Source: Fimenecus sp963624605 (GTDB lineage Bacteria > Bacillota > Clostridia > Oscillospirales > Acutalibacteraceae). From it: a DNA stretch of 64,000 bases. A program made the translations under genes and the position numbers. This document shows positions 41,688 to 52,000 of the stretch, piece by piece. Position 1 is the first letter of the stretch. The number at the start of each line of letters is the position of its first letter. The stretch lies in the NCBI GenBank assembly GCA_963624605.1, contig CAVFQD010000001.1, positions 1-64,000 on the forward strand, read 5' to 3'. The notes below the pieces were generated by a model. The model was not told the origin of the DNA. It saw only the letters and a list, made by a program, of their open reading frames with translations, and made no database searches.

Positions 41688-42898
41688 AAGACTGTGAGTA
41701 TTGGATTTGGCTCCAGAACGCCTACGGCGCGGGAGCTAAGATAAAGCCCATAATCGAATATTTCGGCTCCCCGAGGGAACTGTACGAGGCAGGTAGCTAC
41801 GAATGGCGTATTTCGGGAATTGTTGACCAAAAGCATGTTCAGAGACTTCTTGAACACAGCCCGTCGGAGTCGGCTCGCATAATGCGGGTTTGCGAGGACA
41901 GGCATTGGGATATAATAACTCCGCAGGACGCGTATTATCCGTTTTTGCTCTCGCAGATTTCCGATTTGCCGGCAGTGCTTTATGCGGACGGTGATACGGA
42001 CGCTTTGATGACCGAAGCTAACATCGCAATGGTCGGAACAAGAAATGCTTCCGTACAGGGATGTAAGGTTGCGGGCGCAATAGCGCAAAGGCTTTCGCTT
42101 GCCGGTATGACCGTGGTTTCGGGCGGTGCGCTCGGAATTGACGCCGCCTCTCACGAGGGAGCTTTGAGCGCAGGCAAAAAGACGGTAGCCGTGCTCGGCT
42201 GCGGTCTCGGGACTGATTATCTTAAAACCAACGAGGCTTTGCGTAACAGGATAAAGAAAAACGGCGTGCTCATAACCGAGTTTCCGCCTTTTTCACAGGC
42301 TTCAAGAGCTTCTTTCCCCAAGCGTAACAGGATTATTTCGGGTATGTCTCTTGCGACGGTTGTCGTTGAGGCAGGCGAGAAAAGCGGTTCTCTCATCACC
42401 GCAAAGGACGCTTTGGCGCAGGGCAGAGGACTCTATGCCGTGCCCGGCGATTTGTTTTCATCTGCCTATTCGGGCACTTCGGAAATAATAAACGAGGGGG
42501 CAAAGCCTCTTTTCAATGCGAGAGAAATCGTTGAGGATTTTATGGACGATTTTCCCGAAAAATTCGACCTCGCTCTTGCCGACGAACCGTTTGCGGTTAT
42601 GCTGTCGAGGAGTGACGGCGCATTTTCTCACAGTATTGAGCATTCGGCGGAGCCCGTGAAAACCGTCAAACGGGAAAGCGTATCCGAAAGACCCGTAAAG
42701 ATGGAACCGAAGCCGTTGCCCGATACGGCAAGCGAAACCGCAAAAAAGATTTATGCGGCAATAGACGGCGAGACGGAATTTGACGCCATCGTCGAAAAAT
42801 CGGGACTTAATGTTGTAAAGGTACTTTCGGGAATTACCGAGCTTGAAATGCACTCTGTTATCGAGGTGCTTCCCGGCAGAAAATATAAAAAAATATAG
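41684..42898 (+). CDS. dprA: DNA-processing protein DprA
   Basis: A 404-aa protein that loads RecA onto incoming single-stranded DNA during transformation. The Rossmann DNA-binding domain has M-V-G-T-R-N-A-S near residue 122 and S-G-G-A-L-G-I-D-A-A-S-H near 149. The C-terminal 65 residues form the winged-helix (DML1-like) domain (A-K-K-I-Y-A-A-I-D-G). Translationally coupled to the methyltransferase gene by a four-base overlap and followed by topA, a common order. Confidence 0.95.
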   Translation: MKDCEYWIWLQNAYGAGAKIKPIIEYFGSPRELYEAGSYEWRISGIVDQKHVQRLLEHSPSESARIMRVCEDRHWDIITPQDAYYPFLLSQISDLPAVLYADGDTDALMTEANIAMVGTRNASVQGCKVAGAIAQRLSLAGMTVVSGGALGIDAASHEGALSAGKKTVAVLGCGLGTDYLKTNEALRNRIKKNGVLITEFPPFSQASRASFPKRNRIISGMSLATVVVEAGEKSGSLITAKDALAQGRGLYAVPGDLFSSAYSGTSEIINEGAKPLFNAREIVEDFMDDFPEKFDLALADEPFAVMLSRSDGAFSHSIEHSAEPVKTVKRESVSERPVKMEPKPLPDTASETAKKIYAAIDGETEFDAIVEKSGLNVVKVLSGITELEMHSVIEVLPGRKYKKI

Positions 42899-42915
42899 TA
42901 TAGGATGATTTTAAT

Positions 42916-45045
42916 ATGTCGAAATTAGTAATAGTTGAGTCTCCTTCAAAGGCAAAAACAATCCAGAAATATCTCGGCAAGGACTATAAGGTTACGGCTT
43001 CCGTAGGTCATATCAGGGATTTGCCTTCGTCAAGGCTCAGCGTTGATGTTAAGAACGACTTTGCGCCCAAATATGCTATTGTCAAGGGCAAGGAAAAGCT
43101 TGTCAAGGAGCTCAAGGAAATGGTTAAGGAGTCGGACGGCGTTTATCTCGCAACCGACCCCGACCGCGAGGGAGAGGCTATTTCGTGGCACCTTGCCACT
43201 GTTCTCGGACTTGACACAAATGACGAAAACAGGGTTAAGTTCAACGAAATCAACAAAACAAGCGTTGTTAAGGGTATAGAGCACCCCGAAAAGATTGACC
43301 TTGACCTTGTTGACGCACAGCAGGCAAGAAGAATACTCGACAGGCTTGTCGGCTATAAATTAAGCCCGTTTGTTTCGCAGAAGATAAGAAAGGGGCTTTC
43401 AGCCGGCAGAGTTCAGTCGGTTGCAGTACGCCTTATCGTTGACAGGGAAGAGGAAATCAGAGCGTTTGTGCCCGAGGAATACTGGACGCTTGACGCAAAG
43501 CTTACCGCTCCCGGTTCGAGGAAGGCTTTCTGCGCCTCGTTTACGGGCGATGAAACAGGAAAGGTAAAAATTGCCGACAAGGCTCAGGCGGACGCATATC
43601 TTGCAAGACTTGACGGTGCGGAATATACGGTAGACTCCGTGAAAGAGGGCACAAGAAGGCGTCAGCCCGCACCACCCTTTACAACCTCGACACTTCAGCA
43701 GGACGCATCGAGGAAACTCGGCTATCAGGGCAGAAAGACCATGAAGATAGCACAGGAGCTTTACGAAGGTATGGAAATCAAGGGTATGGGCGCAATGGGT
43801 CTTATAACCTATATGAGAACAGACTCGCTTCGTATCTCCGAGGAAGCTCGTGCGGCGGCAAACGACTATATAACCGAAACCTACGGCAAGAATTATCTCC
43901 CCGAAAAACCGAGATATTTCAAAACAAAGGCAAACGCACAGGACGGACACGAGGCAATAAGACCCACAACTCCGTCACTTTCTCCCGACAAGGTAAAGGA
44001 CAGCCTTACGGTTGAGCAGTATAAGCTCTATTCGCTTATCTGGAAACGCTTTATGGCAAGTCTTATGGCGGCTTGCGTACAGGACACCGTAAAGGTCGGC
44101 ATTAAAGCTGCAACCGAAAAGGATAAATCAGAGGGCAAGTACTGTGAATTTTCTGCTTCGGGCTATACCGTTAAATTCGACGGTTACACAAAGCTCTATG
44201 AGGTCTCAACGGACGATGACGAGGACGCAGAGAGCGTACTGCCTCCGATAAAGGCAAACGATGTTCTCAAGCTGAAAGCTCTTGACGGCAACCAGCACTT
44301 TACACAGCCGCCCGCAAGATACACCGAAGCGGCTCTTATAAAGGCACTTGAGGAGACGGGAGTCGGCAGACCGAGCACCTATGTTTCGATAGTTTCGACA
44401 ATTCTCGCAAGAGAGTATGTTGTCAGGGAGCAAAAGCAATTAAAGCCCACCGAGCTCGGCGAGGCGGTTGTAAACCTGCTCAAACAGCAGTTCCCGAATA
44501 TAGTAAATGTCAAGTTTACGGCTAATATGGAATCCGATCTCGACAAGGTTGAGAGCGGAGAGGTCGACTATATAAAAATGCTTCACACTTTCTATGACGG
44601 CTTCGAGAAGAGCCTTGAAAAAGCCAAGGAGGAGATGTCGGGCGTTAAAATTCAGCTTAAAGAGGATGTTACCGACATTCCCTGCGAAAAGTGCGGCAGA
44701 ATGATGGTGGTCAAGGTCGGCAGATTCGGTAAATTCCTTGCCTGCCCCGGCTATCCCGAGTGTAAGAATACCAAACCGTATGTCGTTCAGACGAGCGCAA
44801 AATGCCCGTTGTGCGGCGGCAATGTTATCGAAAAGAAATCAAAGAGAGGCTACGCATTCTACGGCTGCGACAACTATCCCGAGTGTAACTTTATGACCTG
44901 GGATAAGCCCACGGACGAGGTGTGTCCCAAGTGCGGTAAATCACTGTTTAAGCGCAAGGGTGGACTGCTTGTGTGCCTTGACGAAAAATGCGGCTTTGAA
45001 AAGAAAGCCGAGCGCAAGAAAAGAACCAAAAAAGAGGAAGAATAA
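42916..45045 (+). CDS. topA: DNA topoisomerase I
   Basis: A 709-aa type IA topoisomerase that relaxes negative supercoils. The TOPRIM domain starts K-L-V-I-V-E-S-P-S-K-A-K (residues 3-14) and has D-P-D-R-E-G-E-A near residue 81. The active-site Tyr lies in L-I-T-Y-M-R-T-D-S near residue 299. Three Cys4 zinc ribbons close the protein (C-x2-C pairs from about residue 593, near 635 and near 675). It is followed without a gap by trmFO. Confidence 0.97.
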   Translation: MSKLVIVESPSKAKTIQKYLGKDYKVTASVGHIRDLPSSRLSVDVKNDFAPKYAIVKGKEKLVKELKEMVKESDGVYLATDPDREGEAISWHLATVLGLDTNDENRVKFNEINKTSVVKGIEHPEKIDLDLVDAQQARRILDRLVGYKLSPFVSQKIRKGLSAGRVQSVAVRLIVDREEEIRAFVPEEYWTLDAKLTAPGSRKAFCASFTGDETGKVKIADKAQADAYLARLDGAEYTVDSVKEGTRRRQPAPPFTTSTLQQDASRKLGYQGRKTMKIAQELYEGMEIKGMGAMGLITYMRTDSLRISEEARAAANDYITETYGKNYLPEKPRYFKTKANAQDGHEAIRPTTPSLSPDKVKDSLTVEQYKLYSLIWKRFMASLMAACVQDTVKVGIKAATEKDKSEGKYCEFSASGYTVKFDGYTKLYEVSTDDDEDAESVLPPIKANDVLKLKALDGNQHFTQPPARYTEAALIKALEETGVGRPSTYVSIVSTILAREYVVREQKQLKPTELGEAVVNLLKQQFPNIVNVKFTANMESDLDKVESGEVDYIKMLHTFYDGFEKSLEKAKEEMSGVKIQLKEDVTDIPCEKCGRMMVVKVGRFGKFLACPGYPECKNTKPYVVQTSAKCPLCGGNVIEKKSKRGYAFYGCDNYPECNFMTWDKPTDEVCPKCGKSLFKRKGGLLVCLDEKCGFEKKAERKKRTKKEEE

Positions 45046-46356
45046 ATGAAGGCGGCTGTTATAGGCGCAGGTCTTGCAGGGTGCGAGGCGGCGTGGCAAC
45101 TGAATATGGCGGGAATCGAAACCGAGCTTTACGAAATGAAGCCGCAAAAGCGTTCACCCGCGCATAAAACGGATTTATTCGCAGAGCTTGTGTGCTCAAA
45201 CTCTTTGAAAGCGCAGAGATTAAATTCCGCAGCAGGTCTTTTGAAGGAGGAAATGCGTACATTTTCCTCCGTATGCGTTGAGTCGGCATTGGAGAATTCC
45301 GTTCCGGCAGGCGGTGCTCTGGCAGTTGACAGGGACCTCTTTTCAAAAGCCGTTACCGAGAAAATAAAGGCTTGCAAAAATATTAAAATAATAAACGAAG
45401 AAGTGACATCACTCCCCGAAGCGGACGCGGTAATCATTGCCGCAGGACCGTTGGCAAGCGACGGCATTTCAAAAACCATACATACTCTGTGCCGTGACGG
45501 GCTTTCGTTCTACGATGCTGCGGCGCCCATCGTTTCGGCGGAGAGCGTGGATATGGACTTCGCCTTTACCCAGTCGAGATACGACAGGGGCGGCGAGGAC
45601 GACTATATAAACTGCCCTATGAACAAGGAGCAGTACGAGGCGTTTTATGAGGCGATAATTTCAGCCGAGAGCGCAGAGCTTCATTCGTTTGACAAGAAAA
45701 AGGATGTTTATGAGGGCTGTATGCCCATTGAGGTTCTGGCTTCACGGGGCAAGGATACAATGCGCTACGGACCGCTCAAGCCCGTCGGACTTGTTGACCC
45801 GAGAACGGGGCACAGACCGTGGGCAAATCTTCAGTTGAGAAAGGAAAACAGACAGGGTACGATGTACAACCTTGTCGGCTTTCAGACAAACCTTAAATTT
45901 TCCGAACAAAAAAGAGTGTTTTCGATGTTCCCCGCACTTCACAATGCGGAGTTTTTACGCTACGGCGTAATGCACAGGAACACATTTATAAATTCGCCCG
46001 AATATCTTTGCTCCGATTTCAGCCTGCGTGAGCATAAAAACATTTTCTTCGCAGGTCAGATAACGGGCGTTGAGGGCTATATGGAGTCTGCGGCTTCGGG
46101 AATAATGGCAGGGCTCAACTGTGCGCGCAGACTTTCGGGAAAGGAAACCGTTACCCTGCCCGAAACCACAATGATAGGCGCGCTCTCACGGTATATAAGC
46201 GACGAAACGGTTAAAAATTTTCAGCCGATGGGCGCAAACTTCGGCGTTTTGCCGCCGCTCCCTGATAAGATAAGGGATAAGAGCGAAAGATATTCTGCGT
46301 TGGCTTACAGAGCAATGGACAGTTTAAAGGCCTTCAAAGGAGAAAACGGTATATGA
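45046..46356 (+). CDS. trmFO: Methylenetetrahydrofolate-tRNA-(uracil-5-)-methyltransferase
   Basis: A 436-aa folate/FAD-dependent enzyme that makes ribothymidine 54 in the T-loop of tRNA. The FAD motif G-A-G-L-A-G-C-E-A-A (residues 7-16) and the conserved L-V-C-S-N-S-L-K-A near residue 48 are present. A-G-Q-I-T-G-V-E-G-Y-M-E-S-A near residue 344 is the second FAD signature. It begins directly at the topA stop and overlaps plsX by four bases. Confidence 0.96.
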   Translation: MKAAVIGAGLAGCEAAWQLNMAGIETELYEMKPQKRSPAHKTDLFAELVCSNSLKAQRLNSAAGLLKEEMRTFSSVCVESALENSVPAGGALAVDRDLFSKAVTEKIKACKNIKIINEEVTSLPEADAVIIAAGPLASDGISKTIHTLCRDGLSFYDAAAPIVSAESVDMDFAFTQSRYDRGGEDDYINCPMNKEQYEAFYEAIISAESAELHSFDKKKDVYEGCMPIEVLASRGKDTMRYGPLKPVGLVDPRTGHRPWANLQLRKENRQGTMYNLVGFQTNLKFSEQKRVFSMFPALHNAEFLRYGVMHRNTFINSPEYLCSDFSLREHKNIFFAGQITGVEGYMESAASGIMAGLNCARRLSGKETVTLPETTMIGALSRYISDETVKNFQPMGANFGVLPPLPDKIRDKSERYSALAYRAMDSLKAFKGENGI

Positions 46357-47357
46357 AGATAATTGTTGACGCATTTGGCGGAGATAACGCTCCGCTCGAA
46401 ATAATAAAGGGCTGTATCGAGGCGCAAAAGGAATTCGGCGTTGATATAATGCTCACGGGCGACAGGAATAAAATCGAAAAATGCGCAAAGGATAATTCCC
46501 TTGACATTTCTTCCTTTGAGATAAAGCAGGCGGATACGGTTTTTGAAATGACAACTCCGCCCACGGAAATACTCAAATCAAAAAGAGGTACTTCCCTCGG
46601 CGTAGGTCTTGACGCACTCGCACTCGGCGAGGGCGACGCCTTTGTGTCTGCGGGAAGCACGGGTGCGATTTTAGTCGGCGGCACGCTTATAGTAAAGCGC
46701 ATAAAAGGTGTAAAAAGACCCTGTCTCGGCGCGGTTATGCCTACGAGCGCAGGTCCGTTCATACTTGTGGATACGGGAGCGAATGTCGAGTGCACGCCCG
46801 ATATGCTCTGCCAGTTTGCAAGGCTAGGAAGCCTTTATATGGAGAAAATAATGGGTATTTCCTCTCCCCGTGTTGCACTCGCAAACATCGGTGCGGAGGA
46901 GACAAAGGGCACTCCGATGCTGGTTGAAACCTATAAAAAATTAGGCGCTCTCGACGGCATAAACTTCACGGGAAACATCGAGGTTCGCAACATAGCTTTC
47001 GGCGAGGCGGATGTTGTCGTTGCCGACGGCTTTACGGGCAATGTTATTGTGAAAATGTACGAGGGCGTTGCGAAATCAATTACAAATCAGATTAAAGAAA
47101 TATTTATGAAAAACCTGTTCTCCAAGCTTTCGTATCTCGGCATAAAGTCGGGAATGGACGAATTTAAGGAGAAGATGAACTATAAAAAGTACGGCGGTGC
47201 GCCGCTGATAGGCGTTAAGAAGCCTGTTATCAAGGCTCACGGCTCATCGGACGCATATGCCTTCAAGAATGCCATAGGACAGGCGATAAAGTATATAGAC
47301 AGCGGGTTTACAGATATTGTATCTCAGTCAATGAAAGACGGTGAAAAGGATGACTGA
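46353..47357 (+). CDS. plsX: Phosphate acyltransferase PlsX
   Basis: A 334-aa peripheral membrane enzyme that turns acyl-ACP and phosphate into acyl-phosphate for phospholipid synthesis. The N-terminus K-I-I-V-D-A-F-G-G-D-N-A-P and the S-A-G-S-T-G-A motif near residue 92 are typical. The end overlaps rnc by eight bases. The acpP gene that often lies between plsX and rnc is missing here. Confidence 0.96.
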   Translation: MKIIVDAFGGDNAPLEIIKGCIEAQKEFGVDIMLTGDRNKIEKCAKDNSLDISSFEIKQADTVFEMTTPPTEILKSKRGTSLGVGLDALALGEGDAFVSAGSTGAILVGGTLIVKRIKGVKRPCLGAVMPTSAGPFILVDTGANVECTPDMLCQFARLGSLYMEKIMGISSPRVALANIGAEETKGTPMLVETYKKLGALDGINFTGNIEVRNIAFGEADVVVADGFTGNVIVKMYEGVAKSITNQIKEIFMKNLFSKLSYLGIKSGMDEFKEKMNYKKYGGAPLIGVKKPVIKAHGSSDAYAFKNAIGQAIKYIDSGFTDIVSQSMKDGEKDD

Positions 47358-48018
47358 ACTTGAAAATGCAATAGGCTATTCGTTTAAGGACAAGAGCCTG
47401 CTTGACAGGGCTCTTACTCACTCCTCATACGCAAACGAGGTTTTGAGGGAATATAAGGACAATGAAAGACTTGAATTCTTGGGAGACTCGGTGCTCGGGT
47501 TTATCACTGCCGAGTATCTTTTCTCACGCCACGAGGATTTCCACGAGGGCGACCTCTCGAAGCTGCGTTCCTATGCGGTGTGCGAGAAATCGCTTTTTGA
47601 ATTTGCGAAAAAGATTGATCTCGGCGAATATATCAAGCTGTCGCACGGCGAGGATATAACGGGCGGCAGAAACAGACCGTCGGTTTTGTCCGACGCGTTT
47701 GAGGCTGTCATAGCGGCTATCTATCTTGACGGAGGAATCGATGAAGCGAAAAAATTCGTTTTGCGTTTCGTGGCTCCCTATGTTGAGACAAAGCCGAGCT
47801 TTAAGGATTACAAGACCATTTTGCAGGAGCTTGTGCAGAGAAATCACGGCGAGGAGCTGAAATATGTGCTTGTAAACGAGTCGGGTCCCGACCACGACAA
47901 GACCTTTGAGGTCGAGGTGCATCTGAACTCGAATGTAATAGGCAAGGGCATAGCCGGAAGCAAGAAAAAAGCCGAACAGGCGGCGGCAAAGCAGGCTTTG
48001 GAGTTGATGGGGATTTGA
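47350..48018 (+). CDS. rnc: Ribonuclease III
   Basis: A 222-aa double-stranded RNA endonuclease. The catalytic signature N-E-R-L-E-F-L-G-D-S-V-L is at about residues 38-49, and metal-binding D and E recur near residue 117. The C-terminal 70 residues are a dsRNA-binding domain ending in the K-K-A-E-Q-A-A-A-K motif. GTG at 47341 is an alternative start, but the ATG at 47350 gives the family N-terminus M-T-E-L-E-N-A-I-G-Y-S-F. Confidence 0.97.
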   Translation: MTELENAIGYSFKDKSLLDRALTHSSYANEVLREYKDNERLEFLGDSVLGFITAEYLFSRHEDFHEGDLSKLRSYAVCEKSLFEFAKKIDLGEYIKLSHGEDITGGRNRPSVLSDAFEAVIAAIYLDGGIDEAKKFVLRFVAPYVETKPSFKDYKTILQELVQRNHGEELKYVLVNESGPDHDKTFEVEVHLNSNVIGKGIAGSKKKAEQAAAKQALELMGI

Positions 48019-49019
48019 AAAAACACGCAAATGTAGCGCTTTTTGTTCCGCACGCAGGCTGTCCGCATCAGTGCAGCTTTTGCAATCAAAAGACCATTTC
48101 GGGTTCTGTTAAAGCGCTTACCGTGCCGGATATAGAAACGGCTTGCGAAATTGCGATAAAAAGCGGAAGCACCTCCCCGGAAAACTCGGAGATAGCTTTT
48201 TTCGGCGGAAGCTTTACGGCGATTGACGAGGAGTATATGATTTCTCTTCTTTGCGCCGCCAAAAAATACATTGATAAAAATTATTTCAAGGGTGTGCGGA
48301 TTTCCACACGCCCTGATTGTATAAATGAGCATAAGCTTGAAATCCTCAAAAAATACGGCGTAACCTCGATTGAGCTCGGGGCGCAGAGCACCGACGACGA
48401 AGTTTTGCGCATTAACAGGCGCGGACACACCGCAAAGGACATTGAAAACGCAAGCAGGCTCATCCGTGAAAACGGGTTTGAATTGGGGCTTCAGATGATG
48501 ACGGGACTTATGGGCTCGAGCTTTGAAAAGGATATAAAAACAGCCGAAAGGCTGATTGAATTAAAGCCCGAAACGGTCAGAATTTATCCCACAACAGTGC
48601 TCGAAAACACGCCTCTTGCGGAATGTATGAAAAACGGAGAATATGCCCCCGAAACGCTTGAGGAGGCGGTAAGGCTCTGCGCGAGACTGCTTTTGATGTT
48701 CCGTGAAAACGGGATAAAGGTAATAAGGCTCGGGCTTCATTCGGGCGGAAATGTGGAGGACGGCTACCTTGCAGGGGCGTATCATCCGGCTTTCCGTGAG
48801 CTGTGCGAGGGCGAAATTTATCTTGAAAAAATGCTCTCGGAGCTGTCCGAAAAAAGCCGTGAAAAGGAATATGTAATAGAGGTTCCCGAAAAGTCGCTTT
48901 CAAAGGCGAAAGGGCAGTCAAAAAGAAATGAAAAGGCATTGAAAAATCAAGGATTTTATTGTACAATAAAGGGAAATGATTTTTTAGAAGATTTTGATAT
49001 TATTGTGAAGGAAAAATGA
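48015..49019 (+). CDS. Radical SAM protein, Elp3-like
   Basis: A 334-aa radical SAM enzyme. The cluster motif A-G-C-P-H-Q-C-S-F-C-N (C-x3-C-x2-C, about residues 15-22) is followed by F-F-G-G-S-F-T-A near residue 62 and S-I-E-L-G-A-Q-S near 120. The fold resembles the Elp3 radical SAM domain but no acetyltransferase domain follows. The start is TTG at 48015, overlapping the rnc stop. Homologues often lie between rnc and smc in Clostridia; the reaction is not known and tRNA modification is a guess. Confidence 0.87.
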   Translation: MKKHANVALFVPHAGCPHQCSFCNQKTISGSVKALTVPDIETACEIAIKSGSTSPENSEIAFFGGSFTAIDEEYMISLLCAAKKYIDKNYFKGVRISTRPDCINEHKLEILKKYGVTSIELGAQSTDDEVLRINRRGHTAKDIENASRLIRENGFELGLQMMTGLMGSSFEKDIKTAERLIELKPETVRIYPTTVLENTPLAECMKNGEYAPETLEEAVRLCARLLLMFRENGIKVIRLGLHSGGNVEDGYLAGAYHPAFRELCEGEIYLEKMLSELSEKSREKEYVIEVPEKSLSKAKGQSKRNEKALKNQGFYCTIKGNDFLEDFDIIVKEK

Positions 49020-49020
49020 T

Positions 49021-52000
49021 ATGTTTCTTAAAGCACTGGAAATGCAGGGATTTAAGTCTTTCCCAGACAAAACGGTACTTGAATTCAATAAAGGCGTAAC
49101 CGCCGTAGTAGGCCCTAACGGAAGCGGAAAAAGTAATATTTCCGACGCCGTGCGTTGGGTTCTCGGCGAGCAGTCAACCAAGAATTTGCGCGGCTCGAAG
49201 ATGGAGGATGTCATTTTCGACGGTACGGATATACGCAAGGCGAAGGGCTTTGCCGAGGTAACGCTGCGCCTTGACAACAAGGACAGAACCCTCCAGAACG
49301 ACAATGACGAGGTTTCCGTAACAAGGCGTTATTTCCGCTCGGGCGAGAGCGAATATCTCATAAACGGCGAGTCGTCAAGACTTCGCGACATAAACGAGCT
49401 GTTTATGGACACGGGTCTCGGACGGGACGGCTATTCCATTGTCGGTCAGGGCAAAATTGCCGATATGGTATCCTCAAAGACGGGCGAACGCCGTGAAATG
49501 CTTGAAGAGGCGGCGGGAATTTCTCATTTTCGTTACAGGCGTGCGGACGCGACAAAAAGACTTAAACAGGCGGAGGAAAACCTTGTCAGACTTCGTGATA
49601 TTCTCACGGAGCTTGAAACGAGAATAGGTCCGCTTAAAAATCAAAGCGAAAAGGCGCAGAAGTTTATAATCCTTGCCGAGGAGAGGAAAGACCTTGAAAT
49701 AGGCATATGGCTCAACACGATTGACCGCACAAACGAGAGGCTTCGTGAGCAGGACCATAAGATTTCTTCTTCGGAGGTAAACTATAAGCAGGCGGAGGAA
49801 GAGCTTGTCTCCATTGAGCAGAAGATTGACTCCGCAACGCAGGAAATTAAGAATATCAATATCAAAATCGAGGAGATAAGGGCACAGTCATCTGTATCGG
49901 ACGAGCAGATTTCGGCACTTGAAACCCAGCTTAAGGTTGAGGAAAACTCGATTTTACATAACAACGAGACGATTGAAAGACTTCAAAAGGACAAGTCGGA
50001 CGAGAACGAAACAGAGCAGCATCTTGATGAGAGAATCAAGGAAGCCCAGCAGAATATCGAAAACGCAAAGGCACAGGTCGCTGCCCTCGAAAACGAGATG
50101 GCGGAGCTCACCGCAAAAGAGGAGAGCATAAAAACCGACAACGCCGCTTTTTCGGACAGGGCTCAAAAGCTCTCTGCGGAGGTTTCGGCTCTTTCCGTAG
50201 AACTTGCGGATTGCAGGGTGTTGAGCGAAACGGCAAATTCCTCCGTCGAGGAAATCAAAAACCGTATAGCGGCAATCGACAGCACGCTCGGCGGCAGGCA
50301 GGAGGTCTATCTCAAATACAAAAAATCGCACGAGGCGGCGCAGGAAGCTCTCAAAAAGTGCGAGGACGAAATAAATTCCGTTAACAACTCAATCGACGGC
50401 TATACTCTCCGCTTGGAGTCGAGAGGTAAAAAGGCTTCGGACTGTGAGGCGCTTCTTTCGGAAAAGGAGAGGGAGTTCCACAAGACGGAGGACAGGATAA
50501 GAATTTTATCCGACCTTGAAAAGAGTATGGAGGGCTACTCGGGTGCTATAAAGGCGGTTATCCGCGAACAGCAAAGGGGAGCGCTCAGAGGTATTCACGG
50601 TCCGCTTTCACAGCTCATCACGGTAAGAGACAAGTACTCCACGGCGATTGAAACAGCCTTGGGGGCGGCGGTGCAGAACATAGTAACCGAAACCGAGAAC
50701 GACGCAAAGAGGGCGATAGGCTTCCTCAAGAGCTCACATTCGGGTAGGGCAACATTCTTGCCGATTTCAGCAATAAAGGGCAGAACGCTTACCGAAAGAG
50801 GACTTGACGACGAGTTCGGATATGTCAATATGGCTTCGGAGCTTGTCGAAACCGACCCGAAATACCGTGAGATTATAAAATCGCTCCTCGGCAGGACGGT
50901 AGTCTGCGACGACCTTGACTGTGCGGTTGCGATTGCGAAAAAATACACTTACAGGTTCAAGATAGTTACCCTTGACGGACAGGTTATCAATGCAGGCGGT
51001 AGTATGACGGGCGGTTCGAGAACGCAGAACGCAGGCATTTTAAGCCGAGGTAACGAGATTGAAAAGCTCACAAAGAGCCTTGACGCTATGAAAAACGAAA
51101 TGGCTTCCCTGCAGGCTGATTTCAAGCAGCTGAGCGAGGACAAGGCGGCGGCTCTTGCCGATTTGGAGGGCGCACAGGGCGATTTGCTCCGTAAGAATGA
51201 GGAGAAAATAAGGCTTGAGGGCGACTTGAAGCTTGCAAAAGAACAGCTTGATACCGTTTCGGGCGGCGTAGGCGAGCTTGCCGAAGAAAAACAGACTCTT
51301 CAAAAGAGAATCAATACAATAACCGAAAACGCTGCAAATGCGGTTGTCCGTGTAAAAGAGCTGAACACACTTATCTTACAAAAAGAGGGCGAGCTTGAAA
51401 AGCTGACGGGCGACAGGGAAAACATCACCGCAATGCGTGAGGAGCTTTCCGAAAAGGCGGCGCAGTTGAGCCTTAAAATGATGTCGCTCAACAAGGATAT
51501 TGAGACTAACACGGACACTCTTGCACATCTCAATACCCGTAAGGAGGGGCACACCGACAAGGCGGGAGTGCTTGACGCCGAGATTGCAAGAATAAATGAA
51601 AAAAACGAGCAGTTAAGCAAAAATATAGAAAATCTTTCGCTCAACATCGAGGAACTGAAAAAAGGCACGAGTGCTTCGAGACAGGAGATTGACGAGCTTA
51701 TTTCAAGCCGAGACGGATACGAAAAACAGCAGAGCGATTTGAGACTTCTTGAGCGTTCAAAGACGGTTGAGCGTGAACAGCTCGGCAACGAGCTTGCAAG
51801 GCTTGAAGAGAAGAAAGTCGCAATGCGTAAGGAATACGACGAATTAAGCGCAAAGCTCTATGACGAGTATCAGCTTACACGCCGTGAGGCGGCGGCTCTC
51901 GATATTAAAATCGACGATTATCAGCAGGCGGGCAAACGCCTTACCGAGCTTAAATCGCAGATTAAAGCGTTGGGTTCGGTAAATGTTTCGGCGATAGATG

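Noticed and set aside
41135..42154. Long minus-strand ORF (339 codons) over the methyltransferase and dprA genes
   Set aside because: It is antisense to two clearly conserved genes and matches no family; a codon-bias shadow.
51000..51040. tRNA-like GGTTCGAGAACGC sequence
   Set aside because: It lies in the SMC hinge coding region, with no acceptor or anticodon stems around it. I saw no tRNA or rRNA genes in the window.
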